From Bradyrhizobium diazoefficiens (GTDB lineage: Bacteria > Pseudomonadota > Alphaproteobacteria > Rhizobiales > Xanthobacteraceae), in contig NZ_JAFCJJ010000035.1 of NCBI RefSeq assembly GCF_018131015.1, positions 1-64,000 of the forward strand: DNA of 64,000 nt, written 5' to 3'. The notes below the pieces were generated by a model. The model made no database searches. It was not told the origin of the DNA and saw only the letters and a list, made by a program, of their open reading frames with translations. Shown piece after piece: positions 1-8,874 of the stretch. The stretch's first letter is position 1. Each line of letters starts with the position of its first letter. Made by a program: the position numbers and the translations under genes.

Positions 1-616
1 GGTTGCAGGGCGGGTCACTCCGTGAGCAACGCGCACGCGCACACGACCGGTGCAGCCTGCGTACGGCAAAATCGTGTGGTCCTGGCGCCCGGAGTCTGCG
101 CGCCAAGTCCTGCGGTGACGTGCGACCCAACCGGGCACGCATGTCAGTCATCCGCAAGGCGACGGGGGCAATAGTGCATCGCTCCCCGGGGAGAGCACGA
201 CATAAGCCGTAAAACCACTGCGCAGGGAAAGGCCGGGATGTCCAGGCTGCCCTGTATGCCGCTGTGCACCTGTTTCCAGCGCATTTGCGCACAGCGGACC
301 GCGGGTGCCAGCCGGCACCCCGGCCTTCCCTGCGCCCTCGGCACTTTCGAGGGCGGCAACTCCCGCAAAAGCTCGGGCACGATGTGCCGCGAGGACGTGA
401 AATCATGTCCGGGTTTTCAGATACCGATGCGCGGTTGAAGCTTGCGCCAGGCTATCCATCGCGCGGTGGCGCTCTTGAGGAAAGCTTAAGATTGTAATCA
501 GAATCGCAGTAGAATCATAAGCGCCCTTCTCTCTACTGGCATGAGGCCAGTTCCTACCCTGCGACCCGGCAATGATTGACGGAAATCCAGGACCCGCGGA
601 GCCGTCAGGAATTTCC
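1..616. other. Non-coding leader region before the DUF1217 gene
   Basis: I see no convincing gene in this stretch. The short open frames on both strands have no ribosome binding site or recognisable product. It contains a long inverted repeat (separate entry at 220-335) and a relatively AT-rich patch at about 480-530 just upstream of the DUF1217 gene, where its promoter would be expected. No clear sigma factor motif could be assigned. The left edge is the window boundary, so a gene outside the window could still extend regulatory sequence into it. Confidence 0.5.
220..335. repeat. Long imperfect inverted repeat with an inner hairpin
   Basis: Arms at 220-237 and 319-335 are complementary over 17 bases with one bulged A. 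Inside the right part, 303-309 and 314-320 (GGGTGCC/GGCACCC) form a second tight hairpin. The minus-strand reading of this area gives a peptide (containing CAVVLRLMSCSPRGAMHY) that I remember as a recurring spurious ORF in Bradyrhizobium genomes. This suggests a dispersed intergenic repeat rather than a gene. The hairpin geometry is read directly; the family membership is from memory. Confidence 0.5.
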
Positions 617-2686
617 ATGGTGTCGACCTATTCCAGCTACAGCTACGTCACGCGCAACCTCGCCCAGTCCCTGACGCGGGTGGCGCAGCAATCGGACGTC
701 GCGAGCGATGCTGCCTATTACAAGGCCAACATCGGCAAGGTGAACAGCGTCGACGATCTGATGAAGGACTACCGCCTTTATCACTACGTGACGAAGGCCT
801 ATGGCGTGGAAGACATGGCCTATGCCAAGGCGTTCATGAAGAAAGTGCTGCAGAGCAATCTCACGGACTCCAAGAGCTTCGCCAACACGCTGGTCGACAA
901 GCGTTACCGGGAATTCGCCGCGGCATTCTCCTTCGGCGGCGGTGAAACGAAGGTCGCGCAATCGAGCGGCCAGACCGACGACATGATCGGGCTGTACACG
1001 GCAGCCATGACGAGCAACGTCAATAAGGTCACCGCCGATACGAACTACTATAATGCCACGATCGGCAACGTGACCAGTGCCGACCAGCTCCTCAACGACG
1101 ATCGTCTTCGCAACTACGTCGCCTCGGCATTCGGGATCGATCTGAGCAAGTGGCCGCGCGACACGATCAAGCAGGTGCTGTCCAGCGATCCATCCGATCC
1201 GAACAGCTACGTCAACACCACCTTCACGTCCCAGCTCGGCGGCCTCAACACCCAGCTCGCTCAAGCCAAATCGGATTTGAGCGATGCCAAGTCGAAGCTC
1301 GCCGACTACAAGGCTCAACTGTCGCAACCCGGCGCCGACGTCGGTCAGTTGAATATCCAGATATTGGTCGAAGAGTATCGCCAGAAGTCGGCCACCAGCA
1401 GCATATCCGGCATCAACGACACCATCACGAACATCGGTCATTTCGTCGACCTGGCCGGCGCGTTCGAGTTTTCGTCCGACGGATCGCTGCCGGCCGGCGT
1501 GCCGGCGCAGACGGCTGCAAACGTCACGAGCACGAACCAGAGGTTCACCTCCAGCAAGTCGGCGGTCTATTCGGCGGCCAACCCGTTGCTGGAAACGCTG
1601 GCGATCGGGCAATTCAAGAATGCCATCGCCAACGTGGATTCACTCAAGACGCTGCTGTCCACGCCAAGCGTGTATAATTTCGCACTGAAGGCCGTCGGCC
1701 TCGATCCCGCACAGGTCTCGCAGTCAACGGTCACGGCAGCGCTCGAAAGCGACCTCAACGACCCCAAGAGCTATGTCTATACGCTCAAGGACGATCGATA
1801 CGTCAAGCTCGCGCAGGCATTCAACTTCGACGCAAAGGGAAATCTGACGACGCCCCTTGCGGCGCAGGATCCGGCCGAGATTCTTGACATCGCGAAGAAC
1901 TACGTCATTGCAAAAATCAAGGTTGTGAGCGCTCAGGAACAGACGAAAGTCAAGGCTGACGCCCAGAAAGACGCGACGTACTATCAAGAGACGATGGCCA
2001 GCATCAAGAGCGTCTCCGATCTGCTCGCAAACAAGAAGATGGTCGACGTCATTCTCGTCTCCAAGGGCCTGGACCCCGCGAAGGTGACCACCGCCTATCT
2101 CAAGAAGATCTTCAGCTCCGACCTGAACGATCCAAAGAGCTTCGCAAACACGGAGAGCGACCCTCGCTTTGCCGAGATCGCGGCGTCGTTCAATTTCGAC
2201 AAGGACGGCAACATCGCGCGCCTTCCGATGATGGGCCCGCAAAAGCGCGATCAATTCCTGGCGACGCAAAAGAACTTCGTCGAGCAAAACCTGGAGCAGC
2301 AGCAGGGGGACACGAATCCCGGCGTGCGCCTTGCGCTGTATTTCCAGCGCAAGGCGGGAAGCATCACGTCGCCCTTCGACATCCTTGCGGACAAGGCGCT
2401 TTCGGAAGTGTTCCGAACCACCTTCGATCTGCCCGACCAGATGGCCGCGATGGATATCGACCAGCAGGCCAAGGTCGTGGAGAAATACATCAAGATCAAG
2501 GATCTCGGTGATCCCACGAAGGTCGCGAAGCTGTTGAACCGCTTCTCCGCGATGTACGACGCGAAGAACGCCGACCAGACCTACTCGCCCGTGCTCGACC
2601 TCTACCAGGGATCGAACTCGGGGGTACAGAACCTGAGCGACTCCTCATACCTCGCCATCGCCAAGAGGAAATCCAGCCCCTGGTGA
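617..2686 (+). CDS. DUF1217 domain protein with five repeat units
   Basis: A 689-residue protein made almost entirely of DUF1217-type units. Units begin near residues 34, 143, 332, 453 and 572. Each has a YY/F-x-A-x-I-x-x-V-x-S-x-x-x-L opening, then a helix ending in LKK/VLS and a conserved D-x-x-D-P-K-S-(F/Y)-(A/V)-N/Y-T segment before the next AxxFxF strand. A coiled-coil-like stretch lies near residues 215-250. The start MVSTYSSYSY at 617 has AGGA just upstream; an in-frame ATG at 572 is less likely. In rhizobia, DUF1217 proteins are associated with flagellar loci, but no flagellar gene is nearby, so the role is unassigned. It has no classical signal peptide, consistent with export through another route if it is exported. 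Confidence 0.8.
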   Translation: MVSTYSSYSYVTRNLAQSLTRVAQQSDVASDAAYYKANIGKVNSVDDLMKDYRLYHYVTKAYGVEDMAYAKAFMKKVLQSNLTDSKSFANTLVDKRYREFAAAFSFGGGETKVAQSSGQTDDMIGLYTAAMTSNVNKVTADTNYYNATIGNVTSADQLLNDDRLRNYVASAFGIDLSKWPRDTIKQVLSSDPSDPNSYVNTTFTSQLGGLNTQLAQAKSDLSDAKSKLADYKAQLSQPGADVGQLNIQILVEEYRQKSATSSISGINDTITNIGHFVDLAGAFEFSSDGSLPAGVPAQTAANVTSTNQRFTSSKSAVYSAANPLLETLAIGQFKNAIANVDSLKTLLSTPSVYNFALKAVGLDPAQVSQSTVTAALESDLNDPKSYVYTLKDDRYVKLAQAFNFDAKGNLTTPLAAQDPAEILDIAKNYVIAKIKVVSAQEQTKVKADAQKDATYYQETMASIKSVSDLLANKKMVDVILVSKGLDPAKVTTAYLKKIFSSDLNDPKSFANTESDPRFAEIAASFNFDKDGNIARLPMMGPQKRDQFLATQKNFVEQNLEQQQGDTNPGVRLALYFQRKAGSITSPFDILADKALSEVFRTTFDLPDQMAAMDIDQQAKVVEKYIKIKDLGDPTKVAKLLNRFSAMYDAKNADQTYSPVLDLYQGSNSGVQNLSDSSYLAIAKRKSSPW

Positions 2687-2770
2687 TCGATCGCAATGTC
2701 CGCGATTTCCGACGCCGATTGAGGTCCAGGCACGTAGCTGCAAAGCGTCATTGCGAGCGCAGCGCCTCGG

Positions 2771-3568
2771 TCACTCCGCCAACGTCGCCTCGACGAAGCC
2801 GCGCGGATCGTCGCAGAATTCGCGCATGACCCGATAGTGATCGGTCTGCTCGACCGTTGTCGGCTGAAGGCCGTACTTGCCGAGGCGAAGCAACTGCGCG
2901 TTGGGATAGGCCATCAGCATCGGCGCGTGCGTCGCCATGATGACCTGACAATTGCCGGAACGATCCATGCGGTGCAGAAGCTTGAGAAAATCCATCTGCC
3001 GCGCCGGCGACAGCGCGGATTCCGGTTCATCGAAAATGTAGAGGCCCTGCTTCTGGCAGCGCTCCTCGAAAAAAACCAGAAAGCCCTCACCGTGAGAAAA
3101 GGAGAGATAGTCCGGCGCTTCCTGAACGCTCGCACCAAACACGCCTTCCATGAGCTCTGCAGCGCTGACGGCCGAGCGGTCCAGATAGCGCGCAATCGAA
3201 AAGAACGTCTCGGCGCGAAAGAACCAGCCGTCTGTCACCTTCGGCACCCAAGCCCCGCGAAAGACATCCGACAGCTCGCCGCCGGTGGTTTCGATGCCAC
3301 CGCCGTCGATCTCGTGAAAGCCCTTACGGCCGCCCGTGCTGGCAAAGCCGGCTAGGCCCGCGATCCCTTCGAGAATGGTCGATTTGCCCGTGCCGTTCTC
3401 GCCGACGATGATCGTGACCGCGGAGTCGAAGCTGTGATCGAACTCGTCCCTGAACGCGGGGAGACAGAACGGGTACGCCTCCCAGTCCTCGACCCGCGAC
3501 CGATCGAGCCAGACCCGCCTGAGGTAGGGCGCGCGCAGTGTGGTTTGACGGCGTCGTGTCCGGCTCAT
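2771..3568 (-). CDS. AAA family ATPase (ABC/RecF-like ATP-binding protein)
   Basis: A 265-residue single-domain ATPase. Walker A is GENGTGKST near residue 50. Walker B with its catalytic acid is LYIFDEPESALSP near 175, followed by a D-loop and a switch histidine in ATHAPML near 215. There is no long coiled coil or Toprim domain, so it is not a full RecF or OLD nuclease. Proteins of this size occur widely as orphan AAA proteins of unknown target. The start MSRTRRRQT was chosen over an upstream ATG at 3622 because the upstream segment looks unconserved. It stands alone on the minus strand, downstream of and convergent with the DUF1217 gene. I cannot name a substrate. Confidence 0.8.
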   Translation of the reverse strand: MSRTRRRQTTLRAPYLRRVWLDRSRVEDWEAYPFCLPAFRDEFDHSFDSAVTIIVGENGTGKSTILEGIAGLAGFASTGGRKGFHEIDGGGIETTGGELSDVFRGAWVPKVTDGWFFRAETFFSIARYLDRSAVSAAELMEGVFGASVQEAPDYLSFSHGEGFLVFFEERCQKQGLYIFDEPESALSPARQMDFLKLLHRMDRSGNCQVIMATHAPMLMAYPNAQLLRLGKYGLQPTTVEQTDHYRVMREFCDDPRGFVEATLAE

Positions 3569-3663
3569 GCCTCTGCCCCGGTTGAAATCCACTCCGGAAC
3601 ATATCAGGAACAGAGCCGGCATGGAAGGGCATCTATGCCCTTACGCACGCTCTGATCGTGGCG

Positions 3664-4524
3664 CTAGTCCAGCGCCTCCAGCACCAGCTCCATCGTCATC
3701 AGCACCGGATTGCCGCCGCGGATCAGGCGACCCTCGGCGATGCCGCCGGTGTAGTCGATCAGTGCGACGTCGAGCGCCGCTTCGAGGGCGCCGGAATCCG
3801 CCGGCGCGATCGCACCGGCCGTGATCGCAAGCTCGGTGGCAAACGGCTTGGTCACCCCGCCATGGTCGAAGCGCGCGCCAATGGTCGAGCCGACGCCGCC
3901 GTGAATTTTCGCGCGAACGATGCCGTGCGCGCGACAAAACTCTTCGAGGCAGCCAGCAAAATCCTGATTGGGCCGCAGCCGCAGCGCGAAGGCGCGGCTC
4001 GTGGCGCGCGCGCCGGTGCTCGCAGCCGCGACCGGGCCGAACAGCTTGAAATTGGTCTCAGGATCGGGCTCGGCGGTGAACATCGCGCCATCGAGACCAA
4101 AGGCATGCACCTCGAACGGCTCGGCGACGACCGTCTCGTCCGGCAGCATGTGGCCGCCGCCGGCGCGGCCGTCCGCCTCGGTCCAGAGGCCATGGCAATG
4201 AAAGAACGGCGCACCGTCGCGCGTACCGAGCGTCATACTGCCGAGCTTCGTCCGCGTGATGCCGGCGGGCCGAAACGTCTCGCTGTAGAACGCGGCGTTC
4301 TCGCCGGTCTTCGACAGTGCCGGCATCACATAGCCGAACGGACCAAGCGCGCCGCCGGAAAAATTCAGCACGCCGCCGGCAAATCCCTCCGCGGCCAAGC
4401 CGCGCCGCGCGGCTTCGAGCAGCGGCAGGCCGGCGGCAAGCGTGAACGAAAAGGCGCGGCCCCTCGCCTCCACCCACTGGATGCGCTCGGCCACCGCCGC
4501 TCCCGGCTGCTTGATGCTGCGCAT
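3664..4524 (-). CDS. PCC/DUF296 (PPC) domain-containing protein
   Basis: A 286-residue protein. The middle region has FFHCHGLW followed by GGHMLPDETV, which resembles the PCC (formerly PPC/DUF296) fold with its conserved His-containing turn and GGH motif. A related pattern seems to repeat in the C-terminal third (IHGGVGSTIG...FDHGGV), so it may be a two-domain protein. The stop of the upstream acyl-CoA synthetase is 9 bases before its ATG, so the two are almost certainly co-transcribed. Bacterial PCC proteins of this kind are often found beside acyl-CoA ligases, but no biochemical role is established. Function is inferred only at the fold level. Confidence 0.7.
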   Translation of the reverse strand: MRSIKQPGAAVAERIQWVEARGRAFSFTLAAGLPLLEAARRGLAAEGFAGGVLNFSGGALGPFGYVMPALSKTGENAAFYSETFRPAGITRTKLGSMTLGTRDGAPFFHCHGLWTEADGRAGGGHMLPDETVVAEPFEVHAFGLDGAMFTAEPDPETNFKLFGPVAAASTGARATSRAFALRLRPNQDFAGCLEEFCRAHGIVRAKIHGGVGSTIGARFDHGGVTKPFATELAITAGAIAPADSGALEAALDVALIDYTGGIAEGRLIRGGNPVLMTMELVLEALD

Positions 4525-4533
4525 GACCTTCGC

Positions 4534-6141
4534 TCAGCCCGCCTTGGTCTTGTCGAGGTCTAGCAGCCCGCGCGCCTCGAGCTCGTCACGCACCATGCGC
4601 TTCGGGATCTTGCCATAGCCGGACTTCGGCAGCGCCTCCCAGAAGAAGAACCGTTTCGGCATCTTGTAGCGCGGCACCTTGGGGCCGAGGAACGCCGCCA
4701 TCTCCGCCTCGCTCACCGGCTTCTCGCCCTCGCGCGCGACGCAGACGGCGACGCCGACCTCGCCCCAGGTCGCATCGGGCACGCCGAGCACGGCGACCTC
4801 GCCGACCGCGGGATGGGTCAAGATTTTCTCCTCGATCTCGCGCGGATAGATGTTGGAGCCGCCGGAGATGTACATGTCGGAGGCGCGCCCCGTGATGTAG
4901 ACGAACCCCTCCTCGTCCATGTGGCCGAGATCGCCGGTGCGGAACCAGCCGTTGCGGAACGCCTTCGCATTGGCTTCGGGATTGTCGTAGTAGCCCGCCA
5001 GCACCGCAGGTCCGATCACGCAGATCTCGCCGCTCTGGTTGGCGGCGAGCTCGCGGCCCTCGTCGTCCTGGATCGAGACCTGCATGCCGGTGCGCTCGAA
5101 GCCGCAGGTGCCGATCTTCGCGTGCGGGCCATCCTCGGGATCGTGCAGCGCCGCCGGCAGCACCGTGATGTTGCCGGTGACCTCGCCGAGGCCGAAATAC
5201 TGCACGATCACCTTGCCGAGCTTCTTCAGCGCGGCCTTCTGGTCCTCGCGATACATCGGCGCGCCGGCATAGATCACGTGACGCAGCGAGGAGTGATCGT
5301 ATTTGTCGACGGCAGGATGCTCGACCATCATCTTCAGGATGGTCGGCACCGTGAAGAGATTGCCGACGCGATGCGTCTCGATCAGGCGGAACGCCTCGTT
5401 GATGTCGAACTTTTCCGTCGGCAGCAGCACGGTGCAGACGCCGCGCGCGGTCTGCACCAATTGATGCACGCCGGCGCCATGCGACAGCGGCGCCACCACC
5501 AGCGAGGCATCCGCCTCCGTCACGCCGGGAGTGAGATCGGCGAGATGGTTGGTGACGACAAAGCCCATCTGGCCGTGGGTCAGCACCGCGGCCTTGGAAC
5601 GGCCGGTGGTGCCCGAGGTGAAGAAGAACCAGCAGGGATCGTCATGCTCGACGGCCACGTTCTCGACCGCCGTCCCCGCCTGCGAAGCGATGGCGTCCGC
5701 CACCGAGCGCTCGCCGAACCCGGCCTTGCCATCGACGCTCCAGGTGAATTCCAGCGCGCCGCCCGTCACCGCCGCCGCATGCTCGGGAAAATCGACATGG
5801 CACAGAAACGCCTTGGCGCCGGAGGCCTGCGCGAGATAGGTCACCTCGTCCGGCATCAGGCGGAAATTGGTCGGCACCCAGACCGCACCGAGCCGGAACG
5901 CCGCGAACATCGAGAAGAACATCTCGTCGCCGTTCTTGGCATGGACCAGGATGCGGTCGCCCTTGACGATGCCGCGCGCCCTGAGCGCTGCAGCGAGCGC
6001 CGAGACCTGCGCGTCGATCTCGCGCCAGGTCCAGGATTTGTCACCCCATACGAAGCCTGGGCGCGCGCCATGCCGTCGCGCATTCTGGGTCAGCATGTGA
6101 GCGAGATTCATGACGCGGCGGGACATGCGCAGGGGCTGCAT
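4534..6141 (-). CDS. Acyl-CoA synthetase (AMP-binding, ANL superfamily)
   Basis: A 535-residue adenylate-forming ligase expected to activate a carboxylic acid to its acyl-AMP and then to acyl-CoA. The core P-loop-like motif is FFFTSGTTGRSKAAV near residue 195. The YGLGEVTGN-type segment corresponds to the A5 region, GWFRTGDLG to A7, and YGKIPKRM near the C-terminus carries the catalytic A10 lysine. The length fits the fatty or aryl acid:CoA ligase family. The start at MQPLRMSRR (6141) is preceded at the correct distance by an AGAGGAAG ribosome binding site. ATGs at 6126 and 6111 are alternatives, and the ATG at 6183 is unlikely. It leads a two-gene operon with the PCC-domain gene. The acid substrate cannot be read from the sequence. 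Confidence 0.9.
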   Translation of the reverse strand: MQPLRMSRRVMNLAHMLTQNARRHGARPGFVWGDKSWTWREIDAQVSALAAALRARGIVKGDRILVHAKNGDEMFFSMFAAFRLGAVWVPTNFRLMPDEVTYLAQASGAKAFLCHVDFPEHAAAVTGGALEFTWSVDGKAGFGERSVADAIASQAGTAVENVAVEHDDPCWFFFTSGTTGRSKAAVLTHGQMGFVVTNHLADLTPGVTEADASLVVAPLSHGAGVHQLVQTARGVCTVLLPTEKFDINEAFRLIETHRVGNLFTVPTILKMMVEHPAVDKYDHSSLRHVIYAGAPMYREDQKAALKKLGKVIVQYFGLGEVTGNITVLPAALHDPEDGPHAKIGTCGFERTGMQVSIQDDEGRELAANQSGEICVIGPAVLAGYYDNPEANAKAFRNGWFRTGDLGHMDEEGFVYITGRASDMYISGGSNIYPREIEEKILTHPAVGEVAVLGVPDATWGEVGVAVCVAREGEKPVSEAEMAAFLGPKVPRYKMPKRFFFWEALPKSGYGKIPKRMVRDELEARGLLDLDKTKAG

Positions 6142-6322
6142 CGGGCTTCCTCTTCGGCGGCGGCCGGCGCGCGAGCCGCCCACTCATTGCAGCCCATTTA
6201 TCGCCATCCTCAGGAGTGGAGCAAGGCTCGCGGCCGCATACGCGCCCGCGCACACATTCAGGGAATTTTAAGCATGATCGAGGCAACCTCGATCCAGTTC
6301 TCGCCTGCAGAGTTGCCGCATC

Positions 6323-6691
6323 ATGGTCAAAGCGCCCGGATTCCTCCTGCTCACGCTGGCGCTCGCCGGATGTGCGGCGGCTCCGCAGGCCCATCTCGCC
6401 CCGGATCCTGCCTCCAGGCCCGCGCGCTATGCCTGGGATGGCGCCGGCCAGGACCCCAATCAGCCGCGTTCCGCCGCCGTGCCATCGCGCGCAATGCGAA
6501 CCGCAGCGAGCCCCGACAGGACCGGGTCGCAGGCCTCGCTCCAGCCCTATTCCAAGGAGTGGTGGCAGGCCCAGGACGGCATCGAGGCCGAGCAGGACGC
6601 CAGGGTCAACCGTTCCCTCGTCATCTGCCGGGGCTGCCTCTCCCCACAGAAACCGGGCGAAGATTCGCGCCTCGCCAAGGCGACCGATTGA
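6323..6691 (+). CDS. Small putative lipoprotein
   Basis: A 122-residue protein with an N-terminal hydrophobic segment ending in a lipobox (TLALAGC, Cys about residue 17), so it should be lipidated and anchored in the envelope. The rest is rich in Ala, Pro, Arg and Gln, with no recognised domain. A CRGC pair lies near the C-terminus. It is divergent from the acyl-CoA synthetase. The product is unidentified; the lipoprotein call rests on the signal sequence. Confidence 0.75.
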   Translation: MVKAPGFLLLTLALAGCAAAPQAHLAPDPASRPARYAWDGAGQDPNQPRSAAVPSRAMRTAASPDRTGSQASLQPYSKEWWQAQDGIEAEQDARVNRSLVICRGCLSPQKPGEDSRLAKATD

Positions 6692-6774
6692 ACAGACCAG
6701 CCATGTGCGCTCTGGCAAGGAAGAGTTCAGGCGCCTAGATCCGGGGAAGAGACATCGCTTCGGAAGGAATCGAA

Positions 6775-7050
6775 ATGGCGGCCCCAGTGCGCGACAACAA
6801 GGACAGGAGCCGCTTCGAGCTCGATGTCGGCAGCGAGCTTGCCTTCGCCAATTACCGGCTGACGCCGTCCGCGGTGATCATCACCCACACCGAGACGCCG
6901 CGCGCGCTGCGCGGCCGCGGCATCGGATCCGAACTGGTCAAGGGCGCGCTGGAGTTGATCCGCCGCGACGGCAGGAAGGTGATCGCCGGCTGTGGCTTCG
7001 TCGTGGATTATCTCGACAGGCACCCGGAGGATGCGGACCTCGTCGCTTGA
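6775..7050 (+). CDS. Small GNAT-like N-acetyltransferase (YidJ/Gtn10-type)
   Basis: A 91-residue mini-GNAT. The acetyl-CoA binding signature is RGRGIGSELVKGAL (R/Q-x-x-G-x-G/A), followed by a C-terminal strand/helix ending AGCGFVVDYLDRHPE. This is characteristic of the short COG2388 proteins, which lack the first half of the classical fold. AGGAAT lies just upstream of the ATG. The acceptor substrate is unknown for the family. A strong hairpin follows at 7057-7080. Confidence 0.85.
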   Translation: MAAPVRDNKDRSRFELDVGSELAFANYRLTPSAVIITHTETPRALRGRGIGSELVKGALELIRRDGRKVIAGCGFVVDYLDRHPEDADLVA

Positions 7051-7056
7051 AACAAA

Positions 7057-7080
7057 AGGGCCCGCGCGCTCGCGGGCCCT
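7057..7080 (-). terminator. Rho-independent terminator of the DUF3597 gene
   Basis: A perfect 10-bp stem (AGGGCCCGCG/CGCGGGCCCT) with a CGCT loop. Read on the minus strand, the stem is followed by TTTTGTTT, so it should terminate the minus-strand DUF3597 transcript. It could also act on the convergent acetyltransferase mRNA. Confidence 0.75.
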
Positions 7081-7106
7081 CTGCTTGACCGCGCCCCTAT
7101 CGTCTC

Positions 7107-7514
7107 TCAGTGCTTGATCTCAGGCGGCAGCTTGCCGCCATTGGCCGCAAGCTTCGACATCACCTGCTTGTGCAGCCAGACGTTCATGCTCGCCGAGTCG
7201 TTCATGTCGCCGGTGAAGCCGAGCTCCTTGGCGAGGTCCTTGCGCGCGGCGAGGCTCGAATCGATTTCGAGCGCCTTCATGAGATCGACGATCGAGGTCC
7301 GCCACTCCAACCGCTCCTTGCGCTCGGCCACCAGCTTGTCGACGATCGCGGCAACATCGACGGTCGCCGCCGGCGCCGCAGCGGGTGCAGCTGCAGCCGA
7401 TGCGCTCGGCGCAGCCCCCGCGGAGGCGCTGGGCGCAGCCGCGCCGCCCGCCGGCGCGGCCGAAGCCGGCGTGCTGCCGAAGATCGCGCCCATGATTTTT
7501 CCGAAAATGCTCAT
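7107..7514 (-). CDS. DUF3597 domain protein
   Basis: A 135-residue protein. It begins with the conserved MSIFGKIMGAIFG segment, followed by a low-complexity Ala/Pro linker of about 45 residues. The compact C-terminal DUF3597 domain (VDVAAIVDKLV through the MNVWLHKQVM helix) resembles LysM-adjacent stress proteins. The start was set at 7514, where the conserved N-terminus begins and a GGGGAAG site lies upstream. Molecular function is not established for the family. Confidence 0.85.
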   Translation of the reverse strand: MSIFGKIMGAIFGSTPASAAPAGGAAAPSASAGAAPSASAAAAPAAAPAATVDVAAIVDKLVAERKERLEWRTSIVDLMKALEIDSSLAARKDLAKELGFTGDMNDSASMNVWLHKQVMSKLAANGGKLPPEIKH

Positions 7515-7831
7515 GTCTGCTTCCCCGCAAAGAATGTGGTGGGTTGAATGGACTATGACGTGCGTCGTGCCCGCTAAGTTCCGCGAAGCAGCGAGCAGCA
7601 TGAGCTTATGTGCGGCGAAATGACGACTTAATGACCTTCCGGGTGCACTGCGGCATCGAATCTCACCCAAGCGTGTGGGACAGGATGGCGAATTGGGAGT
7701 ACGATTCCAGCGTCAGTTCGCGATGCCATCCGATATTCGCGTCTGGTCGGGATCGCGATCACCAGAAGAAGCGGCCGCTTGCGCCGTTTGCCGGCGCCGA
7801 ATACGGCCGTCCGGCAAGGGAGCTAGCGATC

Positions 7832-8740
7832 ATGGCCATATTCTACCAGGGCAATGTCCCGACGGTGGCCCAGCCCGCGGATGCGGCTGGACCGGTGATC
7901 CGAACCATCCAGTTGTCCGACCTGCACGACGCGCTCAAGCGCGGCTGGGAAGATTTCAAGGCGGTTCCGAGCCACGCCATCATTCTCTGCGTGATCTATC
8001 CGGTGCTCGGCCTCGTGCTCGCCCGCGTGGTAATGGGATATTCGGTGCTGCCGCTGCTATTTCCCCTGGCCGCGGGCTTCGCGCTGATCGGCCCGTTTGC
8101 TGCCCTCGGCCTCTACGAACTCTCCAGCCGGCGCGAGCGCTATGAAGAGGCAAGCGCCTGGGATGCCATGGAGGTGCTGCGCTCGCCATCCTTCGGCGCC
8201 ATGCTCGGCCTCGGCACGCTGCTGCTCGCTCTGTTCGTCACCTGGGTCGCCACGGCGCAGGCGATCTATGTGGCGGCCTTCGGCTATGAGGGCGTGTCCG
8301 GAATCTCGGATTTCGTGACGCGCGTCCTGACGACCTCGCAGGGCTGGTGGCTGATCGTGGTCGGTTGCGGTACGGGCTTCCTGTTCGCGCTTGCCGCGCT
8401 CTGCATCAGCGCCGTGTCGTTCCCGTTGATGCTCGACCGTCATGCCGGCGCGCTCGAGGCGATGGTCACCTCGCTCCGGGTCGTCGCAAGGAATCCGGTG
8501 CCGATGGCAGCCTGGGGCCTGATCGTGGCGGTGCTGCTGGCGCTCGGCACCATCCCCGCGTTCCTCGGCCTCGCCGTCGTGATCCCCCTGCTTGGCCACG
8601 CCACCTGGCATCTCTACCGCAAGGTGATCGTCTCCGATCCCGGCGCACGGCCGGTGCCGCCTCCACCGCAGCGTCCGCGCAAGCCCGCGGCCGATTTCCC
8701 TGCCAACCTGTTCCCCTGGCGTAATCGGACGGACGCCTGA
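7832..8740 (+). CDS. DUF2189 integral membrane protein
   Basis: A 302-residue multi-pass membrane protein, with about six hydrophobic segments between residues 45 and 265. It matches DUF2189, including the opening IRTIQLSDLHDALKRGWEDF, where an amphipathic helix precedes the first membrane segment. The C-terminal tail is Pro-rich and cytoplasmic in character. The AAGGGAG site at 7816-7822 supports the ATG at 7832 over farther upstream starts. In some alphaproteobacteria DUF2189 proteins lie near cytochrome oxidase genes. No such context is present here, so the role is open. Confidence 0.85.
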   Translation: MAIFYQGNVPTVAQPADAAGPVIRTIQLSDLHDALKRGWEDFKAVPSHAIILCVIYPVLGLVLARVVMGYSVLPLLFPLAAGFALIGPFAALGLYELSSRRERYEEASAWDAMEVLRSPSFGAMLGLGTLLLALFVTWVATAQAIYVAAFGYEGVSGISDFVTRVLTTSQGWWLIVVGCGTGFLFALAALCISAVSFPLMLDRHAGALEAMVTSLRVVARNPVPMAAWGLIVAVLLALGTIPAFLGLAVVIPLLGHATWHLYRKVIVSDPGARPVPPPPQRPRKPAADFPANLFPWRNRTDA

Positions 8741-8874
8741 CGATCTCGCGACATCCGGTCCTGGCCGCGGCCTGCGGACAGGACCGGATTGCTGTCATAC
8801 GCCTTGGTTTGGCCGCGGTTACAATCGAAATTGCGTCCGCCGGGCATACACTTTCATGGATTCAATTTAGTCGA

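Noticed and set aside
144..380. 78-residue minus-strand open frame near the window start
   Set aside because: No ribosome binding site or domain. It lies within an inverted repeat and looks like a frequently mis-annotated repeat.
2771..3568. AAA ATPase as part of a defence system
   Set aside because: The ATPase is intact, but there is no adjacent nuclease or effector gene and no sign of an accessory region. The motifs only support a generic ATPase.
4813..6738. 641-residue open frame opposite the acyl-CoA synthetase
   Set aside because: It is antisense to a gene with intact ANL motifs and good ribosome binding site. Long antisense frames are common in GC-rich genomes, and the translated sequence is His/Arg-rich with no domain.
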